Positions 30,400 to 39,230 of a stretch of DNA of 64,000 bases are shown in pieces. The notes below the pieces were generated by a model. It did no database searches. It was not told where the DNA came from and saw nothing but the letters and a program-made list of their open reading frames with translations. How positions within the stretch are numbered: position 1 is the first letter of the stretch; each line of letters opens with the position of its first letter. The position numbers were made by a program, and so were the translations under genes. This stretch comes from Massilia alkalitolerans DSM 17462 (GTDB lineage: Bacteria > Pseudomonadota > Gammaproteobacteria > Burkholderiales > Burkholderiaceae_D). The stretch covers positions 81,609-145,608 of the forward strand of contig NZ_ATYR01000016.1 in assembly GCF_000427785.1 (NCBI RefSeq), in the 5' to 3' direction.

Positions 30400-31233
30400 A
30401 TGACCTTCCCGACTGCCGCACGCCTCCCGCTTCTGCTTGCATTGCTTGCCCTGCTGCCCGCGGCGCAGCTTGGGGCCGCGACGCATGCCGGACTCGATGT
30501 GGTCCATGAGGTACGCAACCGGATCGCGGCAAGCGACTGCGGGGCCGCCGTGGAGCGCCTCAAGAGCGGGCTGAAATGGGGCTATCCCGAGGTGGTGCTG
30601 CTGGCCGGATCGATGTACGAGCACGGCATCTGCGTCAAGGCCAGCTGGGACACTGCGCTGACCTTCTACGTCCGGGCCCATGAGGGCGGGGCGCCGGAAG
30701 CCGCCGAACGGATCGCCGCCGGTTTTGCCGACCCGGCCAGGGGGCCCGATGCCGCAGCGGCGCTGTGGTGGAACCTGCAGGGCCGTGGCAGCGCGCGTAC
30801 CGAGGCCTGCGCCGTCAGTCCGCAGGCCGCAACGGACCCGGATCGCTTCGTCGCGGAACTGCGTACCTGGCATCCGTCCAGACTGGCGATCTGCAACTAC
30901 ATCGTCGGCGTGATCTCGACGATTTCCGCGGAAATGCGCTATCCGGGCCACGCCGAGGTGCTTGGCCTGGGTGGCGAAGTGAGCTTGCGCTTCCTGCCCG
31001 GGGTGCCGCGCATCGACCTGAAAATGGGCGGCAGCGGCGTCTATGTTCCGTACGGCGTGATCAGGGGCGATTCGCTGCCCAGCCGCCCCCTGGTGCCTTT
31101 GGTGCCGCTGAGCGGCTCGTTCGAGCATGCGATGCACGCGCTGGTCAATGATGCCCTGCGCCGCTATTCGCAGCCGGCCGGCATTCCCGCCGATGCCCAG
31201 GCCGGGGTCCAGTTCCTGTTCAAGCGCGAATGA
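30400..31233 (+). CDS. Exported Sel1/TPR-like protein of unknown function
   Basis: This 277-residue protein has a signal peptide (Leu/Ala-rich, ending about Gly-Ala-Ala at residue 27). Residues 45-125 have the Sel1-like pattern of a short helical repeat with Gly-Ala positions: 'LLAGSMYEHGICVKASWDTAL' is followed by 'YVRAHEGGAPEAAERIA'. The C-terminal half contains 'LGLGGEVSLRFLPG' and 'ALRRYSQPAG', which resembles TonB-C-like periplasmic modules but is not convincing. Several Cys may form disulfides. It starts 22 bp after priA and may be co-transcribed. Confidence 0.6.
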   Translation: MTFPTAARLPLLLALLALLPAAQLGAATHAGLDVVHEVRNRIAASDCGAAVERLKSGLKWGYPEVVLLAGSMYEHGICVKASWDTALTFYVRAHEGGAPEAAERIAAGFADPARGPDAAAALWWNLQGRGSARTEACAVSPQAATDPDRFVAELRTWHPSRLAICNYIVGVISTISAEMRYPGHAEVLGLGGEVSLRFLPGVPRIDLKMGGSGVYVPYGVIRGDSLPSRPLVPLVPLSGSFEHAMHALVNDALRRYSQPAGIPADAQAGVQFLFKRE

Positions 31234-31293
31234 GGCAATCCGAAAGGATTCACGTTCATCCGCACGGCTGGGCTGTGCCCCTTGAGACGACAT

Positions 31294-32160
31294 TCACTGT
31301 CGGGATCCAGTACCAGATGCGCTGAGCCGGCGGGCAGCCTGGGCGGCTGGGGTATCGCCCAGCGGCAGCAGGGTGATCGAGCGCGCCAGCCCGCGCACGA
31401 GCGCCGCCTCGCCGGGCCGCAGGCCCTGCTTGCGCAACTGGGGCAATGAACGCACCGGCTCCGGCACGATGTCCACGGCGGCGCGTACCAGCAGCCGCTG
31501 CAGGGGCCGCATCGGGCCCGGTACCAGCGGCGTCTCGTGCATGATCCGCAGGAAGTCGGCCAGGATGCCGGAGCCTTCCAGCCGGGGCGCCGTTTCGGCC
31601 AGCAAGGCTTCCCACGCTCCCCAGGAGCGCGGCGCGCCAAGCGCGCCATACAGCCGGGCAGCGGTCTCGCCTTCGGCAAAGGCGGCATCCTTTTCGGGCG
31701 CCGACAGGGGCCGCAGGTAGCGGTGGTAGGCTTCGGTGAAGCCAAAGGCGGCGGTGGCCTGCACCCAGTCGAGCAGGCGCGGGTCGTTGGCGCGGTAGGG
31801 CATGCCTGCGGGCGTCGTGCCCCGTACCCGCTCATGCATGCGCACCACGCGCGCGATCATCTGCTCGGCCGCCGAGCGCGGCCCGTAGACGGTCATCATG
31901 GCCGCGAAGCCGGTGCGGCGCAGGCGCATGACCGGGTCCTGCCGGAAGCCGCCCTGGTCCCACACGCCGGAGCGCACCGAGGGTTCGCTCAGCTCGAGCA
32001 GCACCGCCGCCACCCCGCCCACGAACAGGACGACCGGATTGGCGAACACCTGCCAGGCGATGCCGTCGCGGGGAGCGAGCGCAGGCTCGCCTGCCGGCTG
32101 GTTGAAATCGAAGGCCATGCCCGGAGGCGGGCGCAGCAGCTCCCTGATCGGTTCCAGCAT
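31294..32160 (-). CDS. MpaB-type oxygenase family protein (DUF2236)
   Basis: This 288-residue protein matches the DUF2236/MpaB pattern: 'TGFAAMMTVYGPRSAAEQMI', 'RVVRMHERVRGTTPAG' and then 'LLDWVQATAAFGFTEAYHRYL'. Family members include latex-clearing-protein-like haem oxygenases. The conserved His in 'RMHERV' and in 'YHRYL' are candidate haem ligands. The start is placed at the ATG at 32160 because a GGGAGGG ribosome-binding site lies just upstream; an ATG four codons earlier precedes that site. It is divergent from the flavoprotein gene. Confidence 0.8.
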   Translation of the reverse strand: MLEPIRELLRPPPGMAFDFNQPAGEPALAPRDGIAWQVFANPVVLFVGGVAAVLLELSEPSVRSGVWDQGGFRQDPVMRLRRTGFAAMMTVYGPRSAAEQMIARVVRMHERVRGTTPAGMPYRANDPRLLDWVQATAAFGFTEAYHRYLRPLSAPEKDAAFAEGETAARLYGALGAPRSWGAWEALLAETAPRLEGSGILADFLRIMHETPLVPGPMRPLQRLLVRAAVDIVPEPVRSLPQLRKQGLRPGEAALVRGLARSITLLPLGDTPAAQAARRLSASGTGSRQ

Positions 32161-32273
32161 TCGCCCTCCCATGGTGACAGGTGATCATGGTGGCACATTG
32201 GCCCGGTTCCGGCGGTCCGGCTGAAAATCGCGTATCGTTTCGTCATCATCTGTAGAAAGACCCGGAGAAGACG

Positions 32274-33713
32274 ATGAACAAACTGGATGTGGATGTCGCC
32301 ATCATCGGCACCGGCACCGCCGGCATGACGGCCTATCGGGCGGCGAAGGCGCAAGGAGCCCGGGTGGCGGTTATCGAAAGCAGCCACTACGGCACCACCT
32401 GCGCACGGGTCGGCTGCATGCCCAGCAAGCTCCTGATCGCGGCAGCCGAGGCCGCGCACGTGATGCAGCACAGCGCGCCCTTCGGCGTGCACGCGGGCGA
32501 CGTCCGCATCGACGGCCGCGCCGTGATGGAGCGCGTGCGGCGCGAGCGCGACCGCTTCGTGGGCTTCGTGCTGGAAAGCGTCGAGTCCTTCGATGACGCA
32601 GACAAGCTGCGCGGCCATGCGCGCTTCACCGGCCCGCATACCTTGGCTGTAGACGACCACACCGAAATCACCGCCGGCCGCATCGTGATTGCCACCGGTT
32701 CCACGCCGTTGCGCCTGCCCGTGCTGGAGAACGTCGGCCCCGGTATCGCCACCAGCGACGACGTGTTCTACTGGGACGAGCTGCCGAAGTCGGTGGCCGT
32801 GATCGGCACCGGCGTGATCGGCCTGGAGCTGGGCCAGGCCCTGCACCGCCTGGGCGTGCGCGTGAAGCTGTTCGCGCGCGGCGGCAGCATCGCCCACCTG
32901 AGCGACCCGGAAGTGCTGCGCAGCGCCACCCGTGTGCTCACCGAGGAACTCGACATCCAGTTCCAGTCGAAGGTGACGGGCGCGGTGCAGGAGGGAGACG
33001 AAGTGGCATTGCGTTACAGCGACGCCCTCGGTGAAGAGAAGACCGAACGTTTCCAGGTCGTGCTGATGGCGGCCGGCCGCACGCCCAACGTGCACGACAT
33101 CGGGCTGGAGCACTCGGGCCTGGAGCGCGGCCCGGACGGCATTCCGCTGTTTGACGTCCGCACCATGCAGTGCGGAACCAGCCACATCTTCATCGCCGGC
33201 GACGCCAACAACGAGCGCCCGCTGCTGCACGACGCCGCCGACCACGGCAAGATCGCGGGCGACAACGCGGGCCGCTATCCGGACGTGCGTCCGGGATTGC
33301 GCCGCACGCCGATCGCGGTGGCCTTCACCGACCCGAACATCGCCACCCTGGGCGCGAACTACCGCAGCCTGTGCGAAGGCGGCAAGCGCAAGTTCGCGGT
33401 CGGTTCGGTCTCGTTCGCGAACCAGGGCCGCAGCCGGGTGATGTTACAGAACAAGGGGATGCTGCGGGTGTATGCGGAATACGGCTCGCGCCGCTTCCTG
33501 GGCGCCGAGATGATCGCGCCGCGCGCCGAGCACCTGGCGCACACCCTGTCCTGGGCCTGCCAGATGCGCATGACGGTGGACCAGATGCTGGAGATGCCCT
33601 TTTATCACCCGGTGATCGAGGAGGGGGTGCGCACCGCTCTGCGCGACCTGGCGCAGAACCTGTCCAAGGGAGAGAGCGAGATCGACCCGGCCGATACCGA
33701 GCCGGGTACGTAA
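32274..33713 (+). CDS. Dihydrolipoyl dehydrogenase-type flavoprotein disulfide reductase
   Basis: This 479-residue pyridine nucleotide-disulfide oxidoreductase has the FAD-binding 'AIIGTGTAGMTAYRAA' and the redox-active pair in 'CARVGCMPSKLL'. NAD-binding is by 'AVIGTGVIGLELG' and the second FAD motif is 'HIFIAGDANNERPLLHDA'. The dimerisation domain carries the catalytic His/Glu in 'FYHPVIEEG'. It resembles stand-alone Lpd or mercuric-reductase-like enzymes. It is not next to any 2-oxoacid dehydrogenase genes, so its partner is unknown. Confidence 0.9.
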   Translation: MNKLDVDVAIIGTGTAGMTAYRAAKAQGARVAVIESSHYGTTCARVGCMPSKLLIAAAEAAHVMQHSAPFGVHAGDVRIDGRAVMERVRRERDRFVGFVLESVESFDDADKLRGHARFTGPHTLAVDDHTEITAGRIVIATGSTPLRLPVLENVGPGIATSDDVFYWDELPKSVAVIGTGVIGLELGQALHRLGVRVKLFARGGSIAHLSDPEVLRSATRVLTEELDIQFQSKVTGAVQEGDEVALRYSDALGEEKTERFQVVLMAAGRTPNVHDIGLEHSGLERGPDGIPLFDVRTMQCGTSHIFIAGDANNERPLLHDAADHGKIAGDNAGRYPDVRPGLRRTPIAVAFTDPNIATLGANYRSLCEGGKRKFAVGSVSFANQGRSRVMLQNKGMLRVYAEYGSRRFLGAEMIAPRAEHLAHTLSWACQMRMTVDQMLEMPFYHPVIEEGVRTALRDLAQNLSKGESEIDPADTEPGT

Positions 33714-33754
33714 GATCAGTTTGGCTTAATCATTCGCCAAAAAGATTAGCGAAA

Positions 33755-34240
33755 TTAATTCAGGTAGCTGGCATCCAGCTTGCCCTCGCCGGCCAGCTGG
33801 CGCAGGATGCGCACGGTGTCGACGTCGGCTTCCTGGTAGGCCGAGCGCTTGAAGTCGTCGTACATGGCGTTGGCCGGGTCGGTGTGCTCGCCCTGGCCGT
33901 CGTCGTAGCAGAAGCGCACCAGCAGCACGGCGTCGCCCGGCGCCTCGATGATCATCTTCAGGCTGGAGGCCGCGATCTCGCCCTGGGCCGGCACTTCGTA
34001 GCGCACTTCCTTCAGCGGGGTCAGATACACGACGTCGTCGATTACCAGGTCGCCGTAGCGCAGGCGGCGCGCGAAGCTGCCGCTGGTCCTGTCGCCGATC
34101 GTGCATTCGTCCAGGTGCGGCACGAACATGGTCGGCGATTCGGCGCGCAGCACCAGCCCGCGCCACAGCTGTTCGATCGATATGGTGTCGATCAGCGGGT
34201 TGAGCGGATCGTTGATCTGGATGAGATGTTCAAATTTCAT
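33755..34240 (-). CDS. DUF1857/AtaL-like SRPBCC protein
   Basis: This 161-residue protein matches the DUF1857 (AtaL-like, START/SRPBCC-fold) pattern: 'HLIQINDPLNPLIDTISIEQ', 'LWRGLVLRAESPTMFVPHL', and the strand 'VYLTPLKEVRYEVP'. Such proteins are small ligand-binding or cyclase-like proteins with unclear function in bacteria. The ATG at 34240 is used because the family begins there; the 35 residues upstream in frame read as non-coding. Confidence 0.8.
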   Translation of the reverse strand: MKFEHLIQINDPLNPLIDTISIEQLWRGLVLRAESPTMFVPHLDECTIGDRTSGSFARRLRYGDLVIDDVVYLTPLKEVRYEVPAQGEIAASSLKMIIEAPGDAVLLVRFCYDDGQGEHTDPANAMYDDFKRSAYQEADVDTVRILRQLAGEGKLDASYLN

Positions 34241-34336
34241 GGTGCAGTCCGAATAAGGCCTGGCGCGGGGCGCCACAAGCCTGCGATGGTACCCGATTGC
34301 GTGTCCCGGCGTCGCCGCTGCCCCGGCGGACGGGCG

Positions 34337-34358
34337 CGCTTTCATTGGTAATATAGCG
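34337..34358 (+). promoter_or_regulatory. Possible ModE-type operator/promoter upstream of modA
   Basis: An imperfect palindrome (CGCTTTCAT, 4-base centre, AATATAGCG) lies 35-56 bp before modA. Its right half reads TCGCTATATT on the other strand, similar to the half-site known for the molybdate repressor ModE. A TAATAT -10-like box overlaps it. Six of nine positions are symmetric, so the call is tentative. Confidence 0.3.
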
Positions 34359-34362
34359 ATAG

Positions 34363-35139
<777 letters not shown>

Positions 35140-35145
35140 TCCGGC

Positions 35146-35826
35146 ATGGCAGAGGAAAACCTGGCAGCCGTGTGGCTGACGCTCAAGCTGGCGTCGATCG
35201 TCACGGTCCTGCTGCTCATCCTTGGGACGCCGATCGCCTGGTGGCTGGCGCGCACGCGCTCGCGCATGAAAAGCGCGGTCGGCGCGGTCGTGGCGCTGCC
35301 GCTGGTCCTGCCGCCGACCGTGCTCGGTTTCTACCTGCTGGTCGCCATGGGCCCGAACGGGCCGGTCGGGCGCGCCACCGATGCCCTGGGCCTCGGCACC
35401 CTGCCGTTCACCTTTCCCGGGCTGGTGATCGCCTCGGTGTTCTATTCCATGCCCTTCGTCGTCCAGCCCCTGCAGAATGCCTTCGAGGCGATCGGCGAGC
35501 GTCCGCTGGAAGTGGCGGCGACCCTGCGCGCCAGCCCCTGGGATACCTTCTGGTCGGTCGTGGTGCCGCTGGCGCGCCCCGGCTTCCTGTCCGGCGCCGT
35601 GCTCGGTTTCGCGCATACGATCGGTGAGTTTGGCGTGATCCTGATGATCGGCGGGAACATCCCGGACAAGACCCGCGTGGTCTCGGTCCAGATCTACGAC
35701 CACGTCGAGGCCATGGAATATGCGCAGGCGCATTGGCTGGCCGGCGGCATGCTGGTGTTCAGTTTCCTTGTTCTTCTGGCCCTGTACACCTTCAATCCGC
35801 CGGCGGTGAAAGGCATCAAGGGATGA
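35146..35826 (+). CDS. modB: Molybdate ABC transporter permease
   Basis: This 226-residue membrane protein has five to six hydrophobic helices. The ABC permease EAA loop is '[21 protein letters not shown]', followed by '[20 protein letters not shown]'. The N-terminal '[20 protein letters not shown]' is typical of ModB. It begins six bases after modA and its stop overlaps the modC start (ATGA). Confidence 0.95.
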   Translation: MAEENLAAVWLTLKLASIVTVLLLILGTPIAWWLARTRSRMKSAVGAVVALPLVLPPTVLGFYLLVAMGPNGPVGRATDALGLGTLPFTFPGLVIASVFYSMPFVVQPLQNAFEAIGERPLEVAATLRASPWDTFWSVVVPLARPGFLSGAVLGFAHTIGEFGVILMIGGNIPDKTRVVSVQIYDHVEAMEYAQAHWLAGGMLVFSFLVLLALYTFNPPAVKGIKG

Positions 35827-36899
35827 GCGGCATCCGCGCCAGTTTCCGCATCGACCGCGGCGGCTTCATGCTCGATGTCGACCTCGTCTTGCCGGGGCGC
35901 GGCGTGAGCGCCCTGTTCGGCCCCTCGGGTTCCGGCAAGACTACCTGCCTGCGTGCGATCGCCGGCCTGGAGCGCGCACCGAACGGCTATGTCGCGCTGG
36001 GCGACGAGGTGTGGCAGGATGAGGCGCGCAAGGCGTTCGTGCCGACGCACCGGCGCGCGCTGGGCGTCGTGTTCCAGGAAGCCAGCCTGTTCCCGCACCT
36101 GAGCGTGCGCGGCAACCTCGAATTCGGCTTGAGCCGGGTCGCCGGCGCCGACCGCCGCTTCGAACTCGGGCCGGTGGCCGTCATGCTCGGCATCGAAAGG
36201 CTGCTCGAGCGCAAGCCGGCGAGCCTGTCCGGTGGCGAGCGCCAGCGTGTGGCGATCGCCCGCGCCTTGCTGTCCTCGCCGCGCCTGCTGCTCATGGACG
36301 AGCCGCTCGCTGCACTCGACCTCAAGCGCAAGCAGGAAATCCTGCCTTACCTGGAGCGCATGCATGACGAGCTCTCCATTCCCATCATCTACGTCAGCCA
36401 CGCGCCCGACGAAGTGGCGCGCCTGGCCGACCATCTGGTGCTGCTCGACGCCGGACGCGTGGTGGCCAGCGGCCCGCTCACCGAAACGCTGGCCCGCGCC
36501 GACCTGCCGCCGGCCTTCGCCGACGATACCGGGGTGGTGCTCGAGACCGTGCTGGCCGGGCACGAAGCCGACGATCTCTCGCGCCTGGCGTTCGAGGGCG
36601 GCGCGCTGTTCGTCGGCCGCCGCAGCGAGCCGGTGGGCAGCCGCCTGCGCTGCCGCATCCATGCACGCGATGTCAGCATCGCGCTGGAGCGGCCCCACCG
36701 CAGCAGCATCGTGAATCTCCTGCCGGCCATCGTGACGGCGACCGCGGCCACCGACACGCCGGGACACGTGCTGGTGCAGATGCGCATGGGCGAGGTGCTG
36801 CTGCTTGCACGCATTTCCGAACGCTCCCGGCGCGAGCTGGACATCCGTCCCGGCCTGCAGGTCTGGGCCCAGGTCAAGGCGGTCGCACTGCTTGCCTAG
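35823..36899 (+). CDS. modC: Molybdate ABC transporter ATP-binding protein
   Basis: This 358-residue ATPase has Walker A '[18 protein letters not shown]', the Q-loop '[13 protein letters not shown]', signature '[15 protein letters not shown]', Walker B '[12 protein letters not shown]' and '[15 protein letters not shown]'. A C-terminal molybdate/tungstate-binding (Mop/TOBE-like) domain lies at about residues 290-355, which gives the usual ModC length. Its start overlaps the modB stop. Confidence 0.95.
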   Translation: MSGIRASFRIDRGGFMLDVDLVLPGRGVSALFGPSGSGKTTCLRAIAGLERAPNGYVALGDEVWQDEARKAFVPTHRRALGVVFQEASLFPHLSVRGNLEFGLSRVAGADRRFELGPVAVMLGIERLLERKPASLSGGERQRVAIARALLSSPRLLLMDEPLAALDLKRKQEILPYLERMHDELSIPIIYVSHAPDEVARLADHLVLLDAGRVVASGPLTETLARADLPPAFADDTGVVLETVLAGHEADDLSRLAFEGGALFVGRRSEPVGSRLRCRIHARDVSIALERPHRSSIVNLLPAIVTATAATDTPGHVLVQMRMGEVLLLARISERSRRELDIRPGLQVWAQVKAVALLA

Positions 36900-36992
36900 C
36901 ACGTGTTGCAAAACTGCCTTTTTACGGCATCATTTTGGCGCGGTTTCGAACTCAGCCTTACAATACCCGGCCATTCTGCAGAAATCTTTCCC

Positions 36993-39053
36993 ATGTCCAA
37001 TGCACCAAAATTCGGCCTTAACGGGCCGCAGAGCGAAGCCGTGCTCTATCTCGACGGCCCATGCCTGGTGCTGGCCGGTGCCGGCTCGGGCAAGACGCGC
37101 GTCATTACGCAAAAGATTGCGTACATGATCGAAGACCGCGGCTACGACCCGCGCACGATCGCCGCCCTGACCTTCACCAACAAGGCCGCGCTCGAGATGC
37201 AGGAACGCATCGCCAAGCTGCTCAAGCAGCCCAAGCAGGCCAAGCAACTGACCGTCTCCACCTTCCACTCGCTGGGCGTCAAGATCCTGCGCCAGGAAGC
37301 GGCCGGCGTCGGCCTGAAGGACAAGTTCTCGATCATGGACAGCGACGATTGCTACACCGTCGTCTCCGACCTGGCGCTCACCACCGATAAACAGGAAATC
37401 CGCCGCATCCAGAACGCGATTTCGCTGTGGAAGAACGGCCTGGTCGACCCCGAGGACGCGATCCGCAATGCGAAGGACGAGGACGAAGCCATGTCGGCGC
37501 GCGTCTACCGCAGCTACCTGGCCACCCTGCAGGCCTACCAGGCGGTCGACTTCGACGACCTGATCCGCCTGCCGGTGGAGCTGTTCCGCAACAACGAATC
37601 GATCCGCGACCGTTGGCAGCGCCGCTTGCGCTATCTCTTGATGGACGAGTACCAAGACACCAACACCTGCCAGTACGAGCTGGTGAAACTGCTGGTGACG
37701 GGTCTCGGCAAGAAGCCGATGTTCACGGCCGTGGGCGACGACGACCAGGCGATCTACGCCTGGCGCGGCGCTTCGGTCGAAAACCTCAAAACGCTGCAGA
37801 CCGACTTCCCCGACCTGCGCGTCATCAAGCTGGAACAGAACTACCGCTCCACCACCCGCATCCTGCAGGCGGCCAATGCCGTCATCGGCAACAATCCGAA
37901 GCTGTTCGAGAAGTCGCTCTGGTCCGAACACGGCCTGGGCGAGCCGATCGAAGTGCTGGGCATGCAGAGCGACGAGCAGGAAGCCGAGCAGGTGGCCATC
38001 ATGATCTCGGCCGACCACTTCCAGCGCAAGAACAAGTGGACCGACTACGCGATCCTGTACCGCGGCAACCACCAGGCGCGCATCATCGAGCAGGCCCTGC
38101 GCAAGGAACGCATTCCCTACACCATGTCGGGCGGCCAGAGCTTTTTCGACAAGGCCGAGATCAAGGACATCATCGCCTACCTGCGCCTGATCGCGAACCA
38201 GGACGACGACCCGGCTTTCATTCGCGCCGTCACCACGCCCAAGCGCGGGGTCGGCATGGCCACGCTCGAGACGCTGGGCGAATTCTCCAAGCAGTGGAAT
38301 TGTTCGCTGTTCGAGGCCGCGCGCAAGAACGGGCTGGAAGCCAAGCTGGCCGAGCGCCAGCTGGCGCCGCTGCGCGACTTCTGCCGCTTCCTGCTGGAGC
38401 TGGAAGACCGCGCCACCCGGCCCGGCCCCTCCGGCAGCGGCGACAATGCCGCCGAAGTGCTCGACGACATGATGAAGGAGATGAACTACGAGCACTACCT
38501 GTACGAGAGCTTCGACGACCGCGCGGCCCAGGCCAAGTGGCAGAACGTGCTCGAGTTCACCAACTGGCTGAAGGAACGCGGCCGGGGCGGACGCGACCGC
38601 GACGGCGAAGAGAAGAACCTGCTGGAACTGACCCAGATGGTGGCCCTGATGTCGATGCTCGAGGGCCAGGACGAGGAACAGGATGCGGTGCGCATGTCCA
38701 CCCTGCACGCCTCCAAGGGCCTGGAATACCCGCACGTATTCCTGGTCGGGGTGGAAGAGGGCATCCTGCCGCACAAGGGCGACCCGGATGCGCCGGTGGA
38801 AGTGATGGCCGCCCGCATCCAGGAGGAGCGCCGCCTGATGTATGTGGGCATCACGCGCGCCCAGCGCACCCTGCGCCTGACCTGGTGCAAGAAGCGCAAG
38901 CGCGCCGGCGAGCTGGTGCATTGCGAACCCTCGCGCTTCATCAAGGAGATGGCGCTGGACGTCGGCGACGCGCCGCCCAAGGAAACCGAAGTGCTCAGTC
39001 CGAAGGAAAGGCTGGCCAGCCTGAAGGCCTTGCTGGCCATGCCGAAAGCATAA
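36993..39053 (+). CDS. rep: ATP-dependent DNA helicase Rep
   Basis: This 686-residue superfamily 1A helicase has Walker A 'LAGAGSGKTRVITQKIAY', Walker B 'LLMDEYQDTN', 'AVGDDDQAIYAWRGA', 'LEQNYRSTTRIL', 'MSTLHASKGLEYPHVFLVG' and 'EERRLMYVGITRAQRTL'. Rep unwinds DNA 3'-5' and clears proteins ahead of the replication fork. Length and motifs favour Rep over UvrD. ATG at 36993 is preferred over an upstream in-frame reading because the family starts a few residues later at 'LNGPQSEAV'. Confidence 0.93.
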   Translation: MSNAPKFGLNGPQSEAVLYLDGPCLVLAGAGSGKTRVITQKIAYMIEDRGYDPRTIAALTFTNKAALEMQERIAKLLKQPKQAKQLTVSTFHSLGVKILRQEAAGVGLKDKFSIMDSDDCYTVVSDLALTTDKQEIRRIQNAISLWKNGLVDPEDAIRNAKDEDEAMSARVYRSYLATLQAYQAVDFDDLIRLPVELFRNNESIRDRWQRRLRYLLMDEYQDTNTCQYELVKLLVTGLGKKPMFTAVGDDDQAIYAWRGASVENLKTLQTDFPDLRVIKLEQNYRSTTRILQAANAVIGNNPKLFEKSLWSEHGLGEPIEVLGMQSDEQEAEQVAIMISADHFQRKNKWTDYAILYRGNHQARIIEQALRKERIPYTMSGGQSFFDKAEIKDIIAYLRLIANQDDDPAFIRAVTTPKRGVGMATLETLGEFSKQWNCSLFEAARKNGLEAKLAERQLAPLRDFCRFLLELEDRATRPGPSGSGDNAAEVLDDMMKEMNYEHYLYESFDDRAAQAKWQNVLEFTNWLKERGRGGRDRDGEEKNLLELTQMVALMSMLEGQDEEQDAVRMSTLHASKGLEYPHVFLVGVEEGILPHKGDPDAPVEVMAARIQEERRLMYVGITRAQRTLRLTWCKKRKRAGELVHCEPSRFIKEMALDVGDAPPKETEVLSPKERLASLKALLAMPKA

Positions 39054-39145
39054 GGTCATCCGTGCCGGGGGCATGGATGGCGGCTGAGGCGTTGCGCATC
39101 AGCCTTGTCGGCCTGCTAATAGCCGCGCACGATTGAAATTCTTAT

Positions 39146-39174
39146 TTGACTTCATCTGTGCCGCAGGAAATACT
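39146..39174 (+). promoter_or_regulatory. Sigma70-type promoter for the M10 protease gene
   Basis: TTGACT at 39146-39151 and AATACT at 39169-39174 are separated by exactly 17 bp. They lie 57 bp before the ATG, in the AT-richer gap after rep. Confidence 0.5.
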
Positions 39175-39230
39175 TTCCGGAAAGCGAGCTCAATGTAGAG
39201 TCTTGCAACCACTTTCTGACTATTTCACGC

